Shown: positions 46,252 through 55,705 of the stretch, one piece after another
Position numbering within the stretch: the first letter of the stretch is position 1
Layout of the letters: each line of letters begins with the position of its first letter
NCBI RefSeq assembly: GCF_029854215.1
Contig: NZ_CP122961.1
Location: forward strand, 1,984,001-2,048,000
Source: Halomonas alkaliantarctica
GTDB taxonomy: Bacteria > Pseudomonadota > Gammaproteobacteria > Pseudomonadales > Halomonadaceae
Reading direction: 5' to 3'
DNA: 64,000 nucleotides
Notes under the pieces: generated by a model
The model's input: the letters and a program-made list of their open reading frames with translations, nothing else
Database searches by the model: none
Told to the model about the DNA's origin: nothing
Translations under genes and position numbers: made by a program

Positions 46252-47346
46252 TTAGCTACTGCCAAAGTCGGCGGGCAACCCTAAGAAATTCTGGATAATA
46301 AAGAAGTGATCTTCAAACAGGCTATCGGGCTCAAGATCGGCAAGCGCTACCCAGCGTGCATGATCACCGCCTTTAACGGGCTTTAGACGTGGCAGCTGCT
46401 GATCAGGGCGTAGCGCAAAATAGAAAGCTTCCGCCAAGGTACGCCCACGCCAGCTGCGGTGGGGCTCATCAAACAGGCGCTGGCCACGCAGTGAGCCTTT
46501 GAGTACCGGTTCGGGCACTTTTAATCGTATACGCTCGCGAAGTTCGCGTAAGCAAGCATCCAGCAGACGCTCGTGGGGGTTAATAAAGCCTCCCGGGAGG
46601 GCATAAAGCCCTTTCCCCGGTGCTGCCGTGCGCCGCACCAGCAGCACATGGCCCGACTGCACGACCACCGCGTTGACCGTAACAAAAATAGGCGGGTAGG
46701 GCGCGTGCGCCCAGGCCTGACGGTACTGATCCAACAACTGCTGCTCTTCCAACAGTCGCTGATAGGCGCGTTCATTGCAAAAGTGTTTGACACTCTCCAC
46801 AACGCCCGGCGGTAAATCGTGGTACGCGCCGGTACTTAGATAATCATCCGTTGAGCTTGGGGAGCGAAACAGTCGCTCGCGTATTTGACTGGCTGAAATC
46901 CCTTCCACTGATGGCACGCTGACTGACTCCCACTGAGGGAACAGTGAAAGGTAGTAGCTGGATTGGCCACGGCTGGCCCCAATCAAGCCAATACGGGGTA
47001 GACGGGCATTGGCAGGTGCTGCGAAATCGCGGACTTTGCGCTGCACATCGCGCACCCAAACATCGTCGTTATAGAGGGCGTCGAGTAGCGGTGTTATCTC
47101 TAAGCGTTGATTATCGGCGTCGTCAAATCCCGCGCGAAGCATGGCTTGACGCTCATCGAATCGCCAGGGGTTACGCAGTGAGCGCGCCTGCCAGGAAGAG
47201 CCCACCAACACAATGACCTGTCGAGCACGTTTGAGCGCCTCACGAATAATCGCTAGATGCCCCAGGTGTGGCGGCTGAAAACGGCCGATAAACACCAAAC
47301 AGTCGAAGTCGCAGGCGGTCGCGGAGCGCGAAGTTTCAGTAGCCAT
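46252..47346 (-). CDS. NMN adenylyltransferase (NadM)-Nudix fusion
   Basis: 364 residues in two domains. The N-terminal nucleotidyltransferase (about 13-195) has FIGRFQPPHLGH (19-30) with the H27-x-G-H30 signature and GISASQIRERL; it would make NAD from NMN and ATP. The C-terminal Nudix domain (about 215-360), which hydrolyses ADP-ribose-type compounds in homologues, has its box at 253-275. There the second Glu of the consensus E-E is R272 and the Gly is R274, so metal binding may be altered. It is convergent with the HypT-like gene and divergent from yihY. Confidence 0.88.
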   Translation of the reverse strand: MATETSRSATACDFDCLVFIGRFQPPHLGHLAIIREALKRARQVIVLVGSSWQARSLRNPWRFDERQAMLRAGFDDADNQRLEITPLLDALYNDDVWVRDVQRKVRDFAAPANARLPRIGLIGASRGQSSYYLSLFPQWESVSVPSVEGISASQIRERLFRSPSSTDDYLSTGAYHDLPPGVVESVKHFCNERAYQRLLEEQQLLDQYRQAWAHAPYPPIFVTVNAVVVQSGHVLLVRRTAAPGKGLYALPGGFINPHERLLDACLRELRERIRLKVPEPVLKGSLRGQRLFDEPHRSWRGRTLAEAFYFALRPDQQLPRLKPVKGGDHARWVALADLEPDSLFEDHFFIIQNFLGLPADFGSS

Positions 47347-47502
47347 CCAAGCTTCCTTTTTCGTTTGGTGAACTCAGAGATGCAACGTACCAGAAAACTG
47401 CGCTAAACGCTGTGGTTAGGTATGCTAGAAAAATAGGATATTGATAACGCTTATAAAACGTCCCGATACCTAACATCGATACCCAGCACACAGGGAGTGA
47501 CT

Positions 47503-48402
47503 ATGATTAAACGCGCGGCTATCTTTTGGTGGAGAGTAGTGCAAGACGCCACGTCACTTTGGTTGGAGCGGAATGCCTTTAGCTACGCGGGCTCACTAGC
47601 GTTCTATACACTATTCTCCTTGGCGCCCACGATTATTATCGCTGTCACGGTAATCGGCGTCGTATTGGGTGAAGAGGCTGCCCATGGCCAAATTGTTGCT
47701 CAGCTACAAGGCACATTGGGGGTGGATGCAGCAGTGGCTATTGAACAGGCTGTTGCCCAGTCGAGAATAGAAGAGTCCGGTATCTTACCAACACTTCTAG
47801 GCGTGGGGGCACTGGTGATTGGGGCAACGACTGTCTTTGCACAGATGCAGTTTTCGCTCAATACCATTTGGGGCGTAACAGCAAAGCCCACCACTAATAG
47901 CGCTTTACGTTTTATTAAAAGTCGGTTGCTCTCGTTAACGGTAGTGCTCTCTATCGGATTTATACTGATGGTATCGTTGGTGCTAGGCGTTGTTTTGCGC
48001 GCTATGCTTCAGGCCGCCGATAATTTAGTGCCTTATGCCAGCTTGTTGACCACGTCCGTTGAGTCGCTGGTCTCGCTGGGTGTCGTCACCTTACTATTTG
48101 CCACTATTTTTAAACTACTTCCCGACGTTGTTTTGCGTTGGCAAGATGTGTTTATTGGTGCTGTCGTAACCGCCGTGCTGTTTACCATAGGCCGCAGTGT
48201 GATCGCGATTTACTTGGCGTATACCGCAACAGCATCCACCTATGGCGCTGCCGGGTCGGTGGTCATGATTTTACTGTGGGTTTACTACAGTTCACTAATA
48301 CTACTATTCGGGGCGGCGTTCACCCGCTCACTACTGCTGCGCCGCGGCCGCCCGCTGATTCCACGCAACAGTGCAGTGATTGTCAAACGCGAGTTTGTTT
48401 AA
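47503..48402 (+). CDS. YihY/BrkB-family inner-membrane protein
   Basis: 299 residues with about six transmembrane helices. SYAGSLAFYTLFSLAPTIII near the N-terminus and AYTATASTYGAAGSVVMILLWVYYSSLILLFGAAFTR (read in parts) near the C-terminus are the family signature regions. Once called ribonuclease BN by mistake; no biochemical activity is established, and a transport or envelope role is usually assumed. ATG 47503 spaces well from GGGAG; GTG 47497 overlaps it. The acylphosphatase gene follows after about 35 bases. Confidence 0.88.
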   Translation: MIKRAAIFWWRVVQDATSLWLERNAFSYAGSLAFYTLFSLAPTIIIAVTVIGVVLGEEAAHGQIVAQLQGTLGVDAAVAIEQAVAQSRIEESGILPTLLGVGALVIGATTVFAQMQFSLNTIWGVTAKPTTNSALRFIKSRLLSLTVVLSIGFILMVSLVLGVVLRAMLQAADNLVPYASLLTTSVESLVSLGVVTLLFATIFKLLPDVVLRWQDVFIGAVVTAVLFTIGRSVIAIYLAYTATASTYGAAGSVVMILLWVYYSSLILLFGAAFTRSLLLRRGRPLIPRNSAVIVKREFV

Positions 48403-48437
48403 CACTTCGGTAAGACCAGCATGGTAAGGAGGTAATG

Positions 48438-48713
48438 ATGAGCGATTGCTGTGTACGTGCCTTGGTGACCGGCAAGGTGCAGGGTGTCTGGTATCGCCGT
48501 GCTACTCAGGAAAAAGCCCTTCAGCTTAGCATCACCGGCTACGCCAAAAACTTGCCCGATGGTCGCGTTGAAGTGTTGATGTGTGGTCACTCCGACGCCG
48601 TCAAGCTACTGAGTGAATGGCTATGGCAGGGCTCAGAGGGTGCGCAGGTTACCCACGTGGAGCTCGAGGTGCTGGATAATTGTCGCGCCCCGAGCCACTT
48701 TGCCACCCAGTAA
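48438..48713 (+). CDS. Acylphosphatase
   Basis: 91 residues. Hydrolyses acyl phosphates such as carbamoyl- and 1,3-bisphosphoglycerate. The catalytic Arg is in GKVQGVWYRRAT and the Asn in GYAKNLPDGRVEV. AAGGAGG is five bases before ATG 48438 and only two before ATG 48435, so the second ATG is preferred. Probably co-transcribed with the YihY-family gene. Confidence 0.93.
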   Translation: MSDCCVRALVTGKVQGVWYRRATQEKALQLSITGYAKNLPDGRVEVLMCGHSDAVKLLSEWLWQGSEGAQVTHVELEVLDNCRAPSHFATQ

Positions 48714-48748
48714 GGCTTTATAAGAACCTCTGGTTAGTCGGCAAGTTT

Positions 48749-49690
48749 CTATTTGACGCTTTTCCATTCCAGAATATTGTTGGCCGTTAGGCTGACAATA
48801 TTCTGGCGCGCTTCCGGTGTTATCCAGGCGTTGTGAGGCGTAACGATTAAATTGAGCGGCTCGCCAAGGGCATCCAGCAGTGGATGGCCATCTCTAGGCG
48901 GTTCAGCGGGCAGTACATCGACACCTAATCCACCCAGCTTGCCGCTACGCAGCGCCTCCAGTGCGGCCACTTCATCGATAACCCCGCCACGGGCGCAGTT
49001 GATCAATAGTAGCGAGTTTTTGGCGCACGCTAAGCGTTGCCGGTTAATCAAGTGTTTGGTGGCCTCGCTCAACGGGCAGTGCAGGCTGATAACATCGGCA
49101 TCCGGTAGCAGGTCGTCCAGGGCAGGGCGCTTATCATTCTCCTCATTACCCGGGCGGGCGGCAAAGGTGACCTGCATGCCAAAGGCTTCTGCCAAGCGTG
49201 CTACTTCAGTACCTAACTCACCTTGACCAACCATCACTAGCTGTTTGCCTGATAGCTGGAGCGTTGGGTAGTCCTGCAAGCAAAAGAAGGCGCTACGCTG
49301 CCACTCGCCGGCGGCGACATCACGCTGGTAGCGGGGGAGGCGATTGGCTAACGCGAGGATGAGCATTAAAGTGTGTTGGGAAACGCTGGCGGTGCCATAA
49401 GCCGCGACGTTTTTAACTTCGATATTGTGTTCTTTTGCACTCTCAAGATCGATATTATTGAGGCCGGTAGCCAACACGCATATCAGTCGCAGTTTAGGCA
49501 GCTGCTGAAGCGTCTCGGCGTCCAGCACTACCTTGTTCACGATCGCTATATCGGCGTTAGCAAGGCGCTCCCGCGCTTGTTGAGTCGTGCTCTGCTCAAA
49601 CACCTCAAGGTTTGAAACCGTCTCTTCAATGGCGCCCAAATTGATCTCGGGGCCGAGGCTTTGCGCATCCAGTATCACCGCGTGGGGCAT
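48749..49690 (-). CDS. D-2-hydroxyacid dehydrogenase (hydroxypyruvate reductase-like)
   Basis: NAD(P)-dependent 2-hydroxyacid dehydrogenase of 313 residues. Nucleotide loop GQGELGTEVARLAEAFGM, catalytic arginine region LINCARGGVIDE, GVDVLPAEPP and histidine in VTPHNAWIT are present. The pattern AVILDAQSLG and VLATGLNNIDLESA resembles glycerate dehydrogenase/hydroxypyruvate reductase, fitting the glycine and serine genes in this window, but substrates vary within the family. ATG 49690 has GGAGAG upstream; the frame extends further to 49774 without a good start. Confidence 0.87.
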   Translation of the reverse strand: MPHAVILDAQSLGPEINLGAIEETVSNLEVFEQSTTQQARERLANADIAIVNKVVLDAETLQQLPKLRLICVLATGLNNIDLESAKEHNIEVKNVAAYGTASVSQHTLMLILALANRLPRYQRDVAAGEWQRSAFFCLQDYPTLQLSGKQLVMVGQGELGTEVARLAEAFGMQVTFAARPGNEENDKRPALDDLLPDADVISLHCPLSEATKHLINRQRLACAKNSLLLINCARGGVIDEVAALEALRSGKLGGLGVDVLPAEPPRDGHPLLDALGEPLNLIVTPHNAWITPEARQNIVSLTANNILEWKSVK

Positions 49691-49727
49691 TTTCTTCTCT
49701 CCATTAACTGCAGGGGGCTGTATAACC

Positions 49728-49758
49728 TTGCTCGCTGGGGGGCACAAAAGGGTATAAT
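49728..49758 (+). promoter_or_regulatory. Candidate promoter for fmdB-aspS
   Basis: TATAAT at 49753-49758 is a perfect -10 box; TTGCTC at 49728-49733 is a partial -35 at 19 bases. It would give a leader of about 175 bases before fmdB that includes the 30-base tandem repeat. Confidence 0.5.
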
Positions 49759-49860
49759 GACGGCGCTTTATCAACCGCAGCCTTGGAATTTACCCCGACT
49801 GGCCACATATTGCAGCCTGGCAGCGTTTGTGTTCGCCATTGTTCTCTCTTTGCAGGACAG

Positions 49861-49940
49861 AGTCTTTTAGAACTGTGTTTGCCAGAACTAAGCCTTTTAG
49901 AACCATGCTTGTCAGGGTTGAGCTTATTAGGAGTCATCAA
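49861..49940 (+). repeat. 30-base imperfect tandem repeat in the fmdB leader
   Basis: Units 49861-49890 and 49891-49920 align without gaps at 21 of 30 positions, and a third partial unit starts at 49921 (AGCTTATTAG). All nine mismatches between the first two units are transitions. The array ends at the ribosome-binding site TAGGAG of fmdB. Confidence 0.65.
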
Positions 49941-49941
49941 G

Positions 49942-50241
49942 ATGCCCATCTACGAATATGAGTGCAAGGCCTGCGGCCATCGCATGGAAAAATTGCAGAA
50001 AATTAGCGCCGATCCCCTTAAGGATTGCCCTGCATGCCAAAGCGATGGTTTGGAACGGCTTGTCTCGGCAGCGGGTTTCCGTTTGGCCGGCGGCGGTTGG
50101 TACGAAACCGATTTCAAAACGGGTAGCAAAAAGAATCTGGTTGCTGATGGTAAAACTGCCTCTGCAGATGCAGGTAAATCCAGCGATTCCAGCGCTACCG
50201 CTAAGAGCGTTACTCCCAAAGACAAGGGTGCCGCGGCATAG
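49942..50241 (+). CDS. FmdB-family zinc-ribbon protein
   Basis: 99 residues. The N-terminal [20 protein letters not shown] and [15 protein letters not shown] give a C-x2-C...C-x2-C zinc ribbon (C8, C11, C29, C32) typical of the FmdB/CxxC_CXXC_SSSS family. [14 protein letters not shown] and a Lys/Ser/Ala-rich tail follow. Function is not established; a putative regulatory role was proposed for methylotroph homologues. The gene directly precedes aspS, a common arrangement in gammaproteobacteria. AGGAG lies before ATG 49942; the open frame further upstream runs through the tandem repeat and is not expected to be translated. Confidence 0.9.
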   Translation: MPIYEYECKACGHRMEKLQKISADPLKDCPACQSDGLERLVSAAGFRLAGGGWYETDFKTGSKKNLVADGKTASADAGKSSDSSATAKSVTPKDKGAAA

Positions 50242-50306
50242 CCGCAGCAGTCAGGGTCGGGACGCCCGCGACACACTCATTGCCACGTAACAGAACAGGA
50301 TTTGAC

Positions 50307-52088
50307 ATGCGCAGCCATTATTGCGGCCAGCTAAACGAAACTTTGGTGGATCAAACGGTTACGGTATGCGGATGGGTTCATCGCCGCCGTGACCACGGTG
50401 GGGTAATTTTCCTCGATATGCGCGATCGCGACGGCATCGCTCAGTTCGTGGTCGACCCTGATACCGCCGAGGCGTTCGCTAATGCCGACCGTGCCCGCAG
50501 TGAATTTGTCCTGCGTATCACTGGACGCGTTCGGCTGCGCCCGGAAGGCACCCAAAACGCCAACATGCCGACGGGTATGATAGAAGTATTGGCAAAAGAC
50601 GTTGAAGTGCTCAATACCGCCGTTACCCCGCCATTCCAGCTGGATGAGCATGGCAAAGTCGGTGAAGAAGTGCGCTTAAAGCACCGCTATATCGATCTAC
50701 GCCGCCCGGATATGATCGAGAAGCTGCGTCTGCGCTCGCGTATTTCTCATAACGTGCGCGCGTATCTCGAAAACCAGGGCTTCCTGGATATCGAAACGCC
50801 GGTGCTCACCCGCGCGACGCCAGAAGGTGCGCGTGATTACCTGGTGCCTAGCCGCACCCACGCCGGTAGTTTCTTTGCACTACCCCAGTCGCCGCAGCTG
50901 TTTAAGCAACTGTTGATGGTGGCGGGTTTTGATCGCTACTACCAAATTGCCAAGTGCTTCCGCGATGAAGACCTACGCGCCGACCGTCAGCCTGAGTTCA
51001 CCCAGATTGATATCGAGGCGTCGTTCGTGGAAGAGAACGACATCATGGGCATTACCGAAGCCATGATTCGTCAGTTGTTCCAGGACGTATTAAAAGCCGA
51101 ATTACCTGAATTTCCGCGCATGACCTGGCAGGAAGCGATGGATCGTTTCGGTTCCGATAAGCCGGATCTACGTATCCCGCTGGAACTGACCGATGTCGAT
51201 GATCTGATGCAGCAAGTCGACTTCAAAGTCTTCTCTGGCCCCGCCAGCGCGGATGATGGGCGTGTTGCGGCGCTGAAAGTACCCGGTGGTGCCAAGCTGT
51301 CACGCAAAGAGATCGACGAGTACACCAAGTTTGTCGGCATCTATGGCGCCAAAGGCTTGGCGTGGATTAAGGTCAACGAGCGCGCCAAAGGGCTTGAAGG
51401 TCTGCAGTCTCCGATCGTCAAGTTTATGGAAAACATCGTTGAAGAGCTGCTCGACCGCGTGGGCGCTGAAGATGGTGACATTATCTTCTTCGGTGCGGAC
51501 AAGGCTCGTATTGTTAACGAGGCCATTGGCGCGCTGCGCGTCAAGCTGGGTGCTGATCTGGAGCTCTATACGCAAGAGTGGGCGCCGCTGTGGGTCGTCG
51601 ATTTCCCCATGTTTGAAGCCGACGACAATGGTCGCCTGAGCCCGCTGCACCACCCCTTCACCGCGCCTTCCTGCACGCCGGAAGAGCTCAAGGCCGATCC
51701 TGCCAAAGCGCTTTCACGCGCTTACGATATGGTGCTCAACGGCACTGAGTTAGGCGGTGGTTCGATCCGTATCCACGACCAAGCCATGCAGAGCACGGTG
51801 TTTGAGATTCTTGGTATTGGTGAAGAAGAAGCCCAAGAGAAATTCGGCTTCCTGCTGGATGCGCTGCAGTACGGTGCGCCGCCCCATGGCGGCTTAGCCT
51901 TCGGTTTGGATCGCTTGGTCATGCTGATGGTCGGTGCCAAGACTATTCGTGAAGTTATCGCCTTCCCGAAAACCCAAAGCGCTGCCTGTTTGATGACCAA
52001 CGCACCGGGCGAAGTCAGCCCCGAGCAGTTGAAAGATTTGAACATCCGTCTACGCCAGAAAGTCAAAGCGGAACCCACCGCCGAATAA
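50307..52088 (+). CDS. aspS: Aspartyl-tRNA synthetase
   Basis: Class II synthetase, 593 residues. N-terminal OB-fold anticodon-binding domain ([20 protein letters not shown]), motif 2 region ([18 protein letters not shown]), the bacterial GAD insertion in the middle, and motif 3 ([14 protein letters not shown]). Halomonads and pseudomonads often have the non-discriminating form that also charges tRNA-Asn; this cannot be decided by eye. ATG 50307 has AGGA upstream; a TTG at 50280 is rejected. A strong terminator follows. Confidence 0.97.
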   Translation: MRSHYCGQLNETLVDQTVTVCGWVHRRRDHGGVIFLDMRDRDGIAQFVVDPDTAEAFANADRARSEFVLRITGRVRLRPEGTQNANMPTGMIEVLAKDVEVLNTAVTPPFQLDEHGKVGEEVRLKHRYIDLRRPDMIEKLRLRSRISHNVRAYLENQGFLDIETPVLTRATPEGARDYLVPSRTHAGSFFALPQSPQLFKQLLMVAGFDRYYQIAKCFRDEDLRADRQPEFTQIDIEASFVEENDIMGITEAMIRQLFQDVLKAELPEFPRMTWQEAMDRFGSDKPDLRIPLELTDVDDLMQQVDFKVFSGPASADDGRVAALKVPGGAKLSRKEIDEYTKFVGIYGAKGLAWIKVNERAKGLEGLQSPIVKFMENIVEELLDRVGAEDGDIIFFGADKARIVNEAIGALRVKLGADLELYTQEWAPLWVVDFPMFEADDNGRLSPLHHPFTAPSCTPEELKADPAKALSRAYDMVLNGTELGGGSIRIHDQAMQSTVFEILGIGEEEAQEKFGFLLDALQYGAPPHGGLAFGLDRLVMLMVGAKTIREVIAFPKTQSAACLMTNAPGEVSPEQLKDLNIRLRQKVKAEPTAE

Positions 52089-52108
52089 ATCGGTTTGGAT
52101 GGCTGCTC

Positions 52109-52137
52109 AACACCGACGCCACGGCGTCGGTGTTTTT
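52109..52137 (+). terminator. Strong intrinsic terminator between aspS and ruvC
   Basis: AACACCGACGC (52109-52119) pairs perfectly with GCGTCGGTGTT (52124-52134) around a four-base loop, with TTTTT at the end. It lies 20 bases after the aspS stop and ends 30 bases before the ruvC ATG, leaving very little room for a promoter. Confidence 0.92.
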
Positions 52138-52167
52138 GTATGTTCTAGTCACACGAGTAACGACGCC

Positions 52168-52731
52168 ATGGAAGAGCAAAAGCCCGTCGTACCCATTCGC
52201 ATTTTGGGCATCGACCCTGGCTCCCGGGTAACCGGTTACGGGGTGATCGATATTATTGGCGTTAAACCCTGCTACGTAGCGAGTGGCTGTATTCGTACGG
52301 CAGAAGGAGCCTTGGAGCAGCGCTTGGCGCAAATTTACGCCGGCCTTAGCGAAGTCGTCGGCCTGCATCGACCCTGCCAGGTGGCCATTGAGCGGGTCTT
52401 TATGGCCAAAAACCCCGATTCAGCACTAAAGCTGGGCCAGGCTCGGGGGGCGGCAATGGTGTGTATGGCTAATCATGGCTTGAGTCTTGCCGAATACGCC
52501 GCGCGGCAGATAAAGCAGGCGGTGACTGGGCAGGGTGGCGCGGACAAAGAGCAGGTGCAGCATATGGTGACTGCTATTCTGCAGCTCTCTGCTACCCCTC
52601 AAGCTGACGCCGCCGACGCGTTAGCCATTGCGTTAACCCATGCCTACAACGGCTCTGTTATGAGCAGCCATGGCTTGCCCGCCGCGCCATCTCGGGGCCG
52701 CCGTCGCTCCACCGGGCGCTGGCGGCTTTAA
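52168..52731 (+). CDS. ruvC: Holliday junction resolvase RuvC
   Basis: Endonuclease that cleaves Holliday junctions with RuvAB. 187 residues. The four catalytic acids are D16 (GIDPGS), E75 (AIERVF), D147 and D150 ([10 protein letters not shown]). ATG 52168 is chosen because upstream starts (from 52099) would lie in the terminator hairpin; the ribosome-binding site is weak (GAG at about ten bases). The C-terminal tail [10 protein letters not shown] is basic. ruvA follows 105 bases later. Confidence 0.95.
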   Translation: MEEQKPVVPIRILGIDPGSRVTGYGVIDIIGVKPCYVASGCIRTAEGALEQRLAQIYAGLSEVVGLHRPCQVAIERVFMAKNPDSALKLGQARGAAMVCMANHGLSLAEYAARQIKQAVTGQGGADKEQVQHMVTAILQLSATPQADAADALAIALTHAYNGSVMSSHGLPAAPSRGRRRSTGRWRL

Positions 52732-52836
52732 TTCCCTCTATGCCTGCGACTGAACTACTGGTCACCTGTACAGAGTCGCTTTATAGTAATCATCTGTTTT
52801 TTTACTCTATTTTTTCATTCCGGTGCGAGCGAATTT

Positions 52837-53445
52837 ATGATTGGACGTCTGAGTGGTCAGCTAGTGGCAAAGCAACCTCCCTGGATTGTGATCGACGTTC
52901 ACGGCGTAGGTTACGAACTGGAAACCTCAATGAATACGCTGGTCGCACTACCGGCGATCAACGAGAGCGTTTCATTATTCACTCATTTAACCATTCGTGA
53001 TGACGCCCACTTACTCTATGGCTTCGGCCGTGAGCACGAACGTGCTTTGTTTCGCGCCTTGATCAAGGTCAATGGCGTAGGGCCCAAGCTTGCACTAGCC
53101 ATCCTGTCGGGTATGGACGAAGACGCCTTTATGCGCTGCGTCCGTGATGACGACAGCAAAGCGCTGACAACACTGCCAGGAGTGGGTAAGAAAACAGCAG
53201 AGCGGCTGATTATTGAAATGCGCGACCGTTTTCCCGAGTGGGAAGATGGCAGTACCGCGCTACTGCCACTCGAGGCCACCAATGGCCGCGCCTCTGCCCG
53301 CGATAGCCTTGCCGATGCGGAAGCCGCCTTGGTTAGCTTGGGGTATAAATTGACTGAAGCGTCGAAAATGCTCGCGGATATCGACCCCAATCAATCTACC
53401 GAAGCACTGATTAAAGCCGCACTCACCCAACGCATGAGTGGCTAA
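52837..53445 (+). CDS. ruvA: Holliday junction DNA helicase RuvA
   Basis: Junction-binding tetramer that loads RuvB for branch migration. 202 residues; the N-terminal OB fold starts MIGRLSGQLVAKQPP, the two helix-hairpin-helix motifs have LIKVNGVGPKLALAIL and LTTLPGVGKKTAERLI, and the C-terminal RuvB-binding three-helix region has EAALVSLGYKLTEASKM. Only a weak GAGCG precedes ATG 52837. ruvB starts 35 bases after the stop. Confidence 0.97.
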   Translation: MIGRLSGQLVAKQPPWIVIDVHGVGYELETSMNTLVALPAINESVSLFTHLTIRDDAHLLYGFGREHERALFRALIKVNGVGPKLALAILSGMDEDAFMRCVRDDDSKALTTLPGVGKKTAERLIIEMRDRFPEWEDGSTALLPLEATNGRASARDSLADAEAALVSLGYKLTEASKMLADIDPNQSTEALIKAALTQRMSG

Positions 53446-53480
53446 GCAACCTTTTTGAATCGCCATAAAGAAGAGCACCT

Positions 53481-54518
53481 ATGTTAGAACACGATCGGCT
53501 GATCGCCGCTGAGCCTGAACAGGGGGAGGGGCGCATTGATTACGCGATTCGCCCTAAGCGGCTGGATGACTATATTGGCCAGCCGCGTGTGCGTGAACAG
53601 CTGGAAATCTTTATCGGCGCCGCCCGGCAGCGCGAAGAGAGCCTGGACCACACCCTGGTATTTGGCCCCCCAGGGCTAGGTAAAACGACCCTCGCGCATA
53701 TTATTGCCACCGAGATGGGGGTCGGTATGAAATCGACTTCCGGCCCGGTACTCGAGCGGGCAGGTGATTTAGCCGCCATGCTGACGAATTTAGAGCCTGG
53801 CGACGTACTCTTTATCGACGAAATTCACCGTCTATCACCGGTAGTTGAAGAAGTACTCTACCCGGCCATGGAAGATTTTCAGCTCGATATCATGATTGGC
53901 GAAGGGCCTGCGGCGCGTTCGATTAAACTGGATCTTCCCCGCTTCACCCTGGTGGGCGCCACTACCAGAGCAGGGTTATTAACCTCACCGCTGCGTGACC
54001 GGTTTGGTATCGTGCAGCGGCTTGAGTTTTATAACCTCGAAGAGCTAACAGAAATTGTCTCGCGCTCGGCGCGCCTGTTAGGCGTTGAAACCAGCCACGA
54101 TGGCGCCATTGAAGTAGCCAGGCGTTCACGTGGTACGCCGCGAATTGCCAACCGATTGCTGCGCCGAGTGCGGGATTACGCCGAAATGAAAGGCAACGGC
54201 GTCGTCGATGTCGCCATGGCAGATGCGGCTCTCAATATGCTCAATGTGGATCATCACGGCTTGGATCATATGGATCGGCGGCTACTACTCGCCATGATCG
54301 ATAAATTTGACGGTGGGCCGGTGGGCATTGATTCACTCGCTGCTGCGATCAGTGAAGAGCGTGACACGATCGAAGATGTCATTGAGCCCTATCTTATTCA
54401 GCAGGGCTTAATGATGCGTACCCCCCGTGGCCGGGTGGTCACTCGCCAGGCCTGGCTGCACTTTGAGCGCGTGCCTCACGAACAGGCAACCGATATGGAA
54501 GGAGAGCGCCGTCCGTGA
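53481..54518 (+). CDS. ruvB: Holliday junction DNA helicase RuvB
   Basis: AAA+ motor of branch migration. 345 residues: Walker [10 protein letters not shown] (62-70), Walker [10 protein letters not shown], sensor [18 protein letters not shown], arginine finger region, and the C-terminal winged helix with [17 protein letters not shown]. Its TGA overlaps the GTG start of ybgC. Confidence 0.98.
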   Translation: MLEHDRLIAAEPEQGEGRIDYAIRPKRLDDYIGQPRVREQLEIFIGAARQREESLDHTLVFGPPGLGKTTLAHIIATEMGVGMKSTSGPVLERAGDLAAMLTNLEPGDVLFIDEIHRLSPVVEEVLYPAMEDFQLDIMIGEGPAARSIKLDLPRFTLVGATTRAGLLTSPLRDRFGIVQRLEFYNLEELTEIVSRSARLLGVETSHDGAIEVARRSRGTPRIANRLLRRVRDYAEMKGNGVVDVAMADAALNMLNVDHHGLDHMDRRLLLAMIDKFDGGPVGIDSLAAAISEERDTIEDVIEPYLIQQGLMMRTPRGRVVTRQAWLHFERVPHEQATDMEGERRP

Positions 54519-54940
54519 GTAAGCAAGTGAGCGTGCCCGCGAAAGATAGTTACCGCCTGCCGATACGCGTTTATATGGAAGATACTGACGCAGGCGGCAT
54601 TGTCTACTACGTTAACTACTTGAAGTTTATGGAGCGTGCACGCAGCGAATGGCTACGCCAGTTGGGCCTGAATCAGCAAACGCTGCTAGACGAAGGTACA
54701 CAGCTAGTGGTATACCGCTTGGCCTGTCACTACGCGAAACCGGCTTGCCTAGATGATGCGTTGGAAATTAGTGCTCACGTTTCCGACGTTGGGCGCTGTC
54801 GGATGACATTTGAACAGCAGGTTTGGCGTGGTGAGGAACTCCTTTGCTCTGCCACAGTCGAGATAGCCTGCTTGAGCACCGAGCGTCTAAGGCCAAAAGC
54901 ATGGCCTGCATCGCTCAACGTTTTGACCCGGGCCTCTTAA
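54515..54940 (+). CDS. ybgC: Tol-Pal-associated acyl-CoA thioesterase YbgC
   Basis: Hotdog-fold thioesterase, 141 residues. Catalytic D25 lies in [20 protein letters not shown], the 4-hydroxybenzoyl-CoA thioesterase-like active site. The start is GTG 54515, sharing TGA with the ruvB stop (GTGA), preceded by GGAGAG. YbgC is the usual first gene of the tol-pal cluster and is linked to phospholipid metabolism and the cell division envelope. Confidence 0.95.
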   Translation: MSKQVSVPAKDSYRLPIRVYMEDTDAGGIVYYVNYLKFMERARSEWLRQLGLNQQTLLDEGTQLVVYRLACHYAKPACLDDALEISAHVSDVGRCRMTFEQQVWRGEELLCSATVEIACLSTERLRPKAWPASLNVLTRAS

Positions 54941-54998
54941 CCAAGAGGTCACTCACTGTGTCGGCAATCCCGACCCTAATAGATTGATGAGGGCACCT

Positions 54999-55694
54999 GT
55001 GAACGATAACACCATGTCCATTCCCCATTTGATAATGAATGCCAGTACGGTAGTGCAACTGGTAATGCTGCTGCTACTGGTGGGGTCGATCCTCTCTTGG
55101 ATAGTGATTTTTCAGCGCAGTATTGCGCTGGGCCGTGCCAAGAAAGAGTACAACCAATTTGAGGAGTCTTTTTGGTCAGGTGTCGACTTAAATGAGCTCT
55201 ACCGTGAGATCCCGGCCGACGACCCGCGCCACGGCGCCGAGCATATGTTTCAAGCCGGTTTTCGCGAATTTAACCGCTTGATGCCTAAAACCCGCGACCC
55301 GGATACCGTGCTGGAAGGCGTTCAGCGTAGCATGCGGGTCGCGTGGTCTCGGGAAGAGGATCGCTTAACCCAGCATTTAGTGTTTCTTGCCACGGTAGCC
55401 TCTGCTAGCCCTTATATCGGCCTGTTTGGCACCGTATGGGGCATTATGGGGTCGTTTCAGGCGCTATCACTGACCCAACAAGCAACCCTAGCTACGGTGG
55501 CTCCCTGGATTGCCGAAGCGCTAATTGCGACAGCCATGGGCCTATTCGCGGCGATTCCAGCGGTGATCTTCTATAACCGCCTGTCCAACATGTCTTCTCG
55601 CTTGCTCGGCAAATACGAAGATTTCGCCGAAGAGTTTCACGCTATCCTGCATCGCAATTTGCAAGGTCGTGACGGCAAACCAAGCGCCAGCTAA
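54999..55694 (+). CDS. tolQ: Tol-Pal system proton channel subunit TolQ
   Basis: ExbB/TolQ family, three transmembrane helices (about 21-41, 135-155, 170-195), energising TolA through proton flow with TolR. LFGTVWGIMGSFQAL and APWIAEALIATAMGLFAAIPAVI (in two parts) are signatures. I prefer GTG 54999, nine bases after GAGG, giving 231 residues, as in E. coli; ATG 54987 and ATG 55014 remain possible. Confidence 0.94.
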   Translation: MNDNTMSIPHLIMNASTVVQLVMLLLLVGSILSWIVIFQRSIALGRAKKEYNQFEESFWSGVDLNELYREIPADDPRHGAEHMFQAGFREFNRLMPKTRDPDTVLEGVQRSMRVAWSREEDRLTQHLVFLATVASASPYIGLFGTVWGIMGSFQALSLTQQATLATVAPWIAEALIATAMGLFAAIPAVIFYNRLSNMSSRLLGKYEDFAEEFHAILHRNLQGRDGKPSAS

Positions 55695-55705
55695 GGGAGA
55701 AAGCC

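Noticed and set aside
49783..49941. N-terminal extension of FmdB through the tandem repeat
   Set aside because: The family starts at MPIYEYEC, the ATG at 49942 has a good ribosome-binding site, and the extension is just the repeat read as protein.
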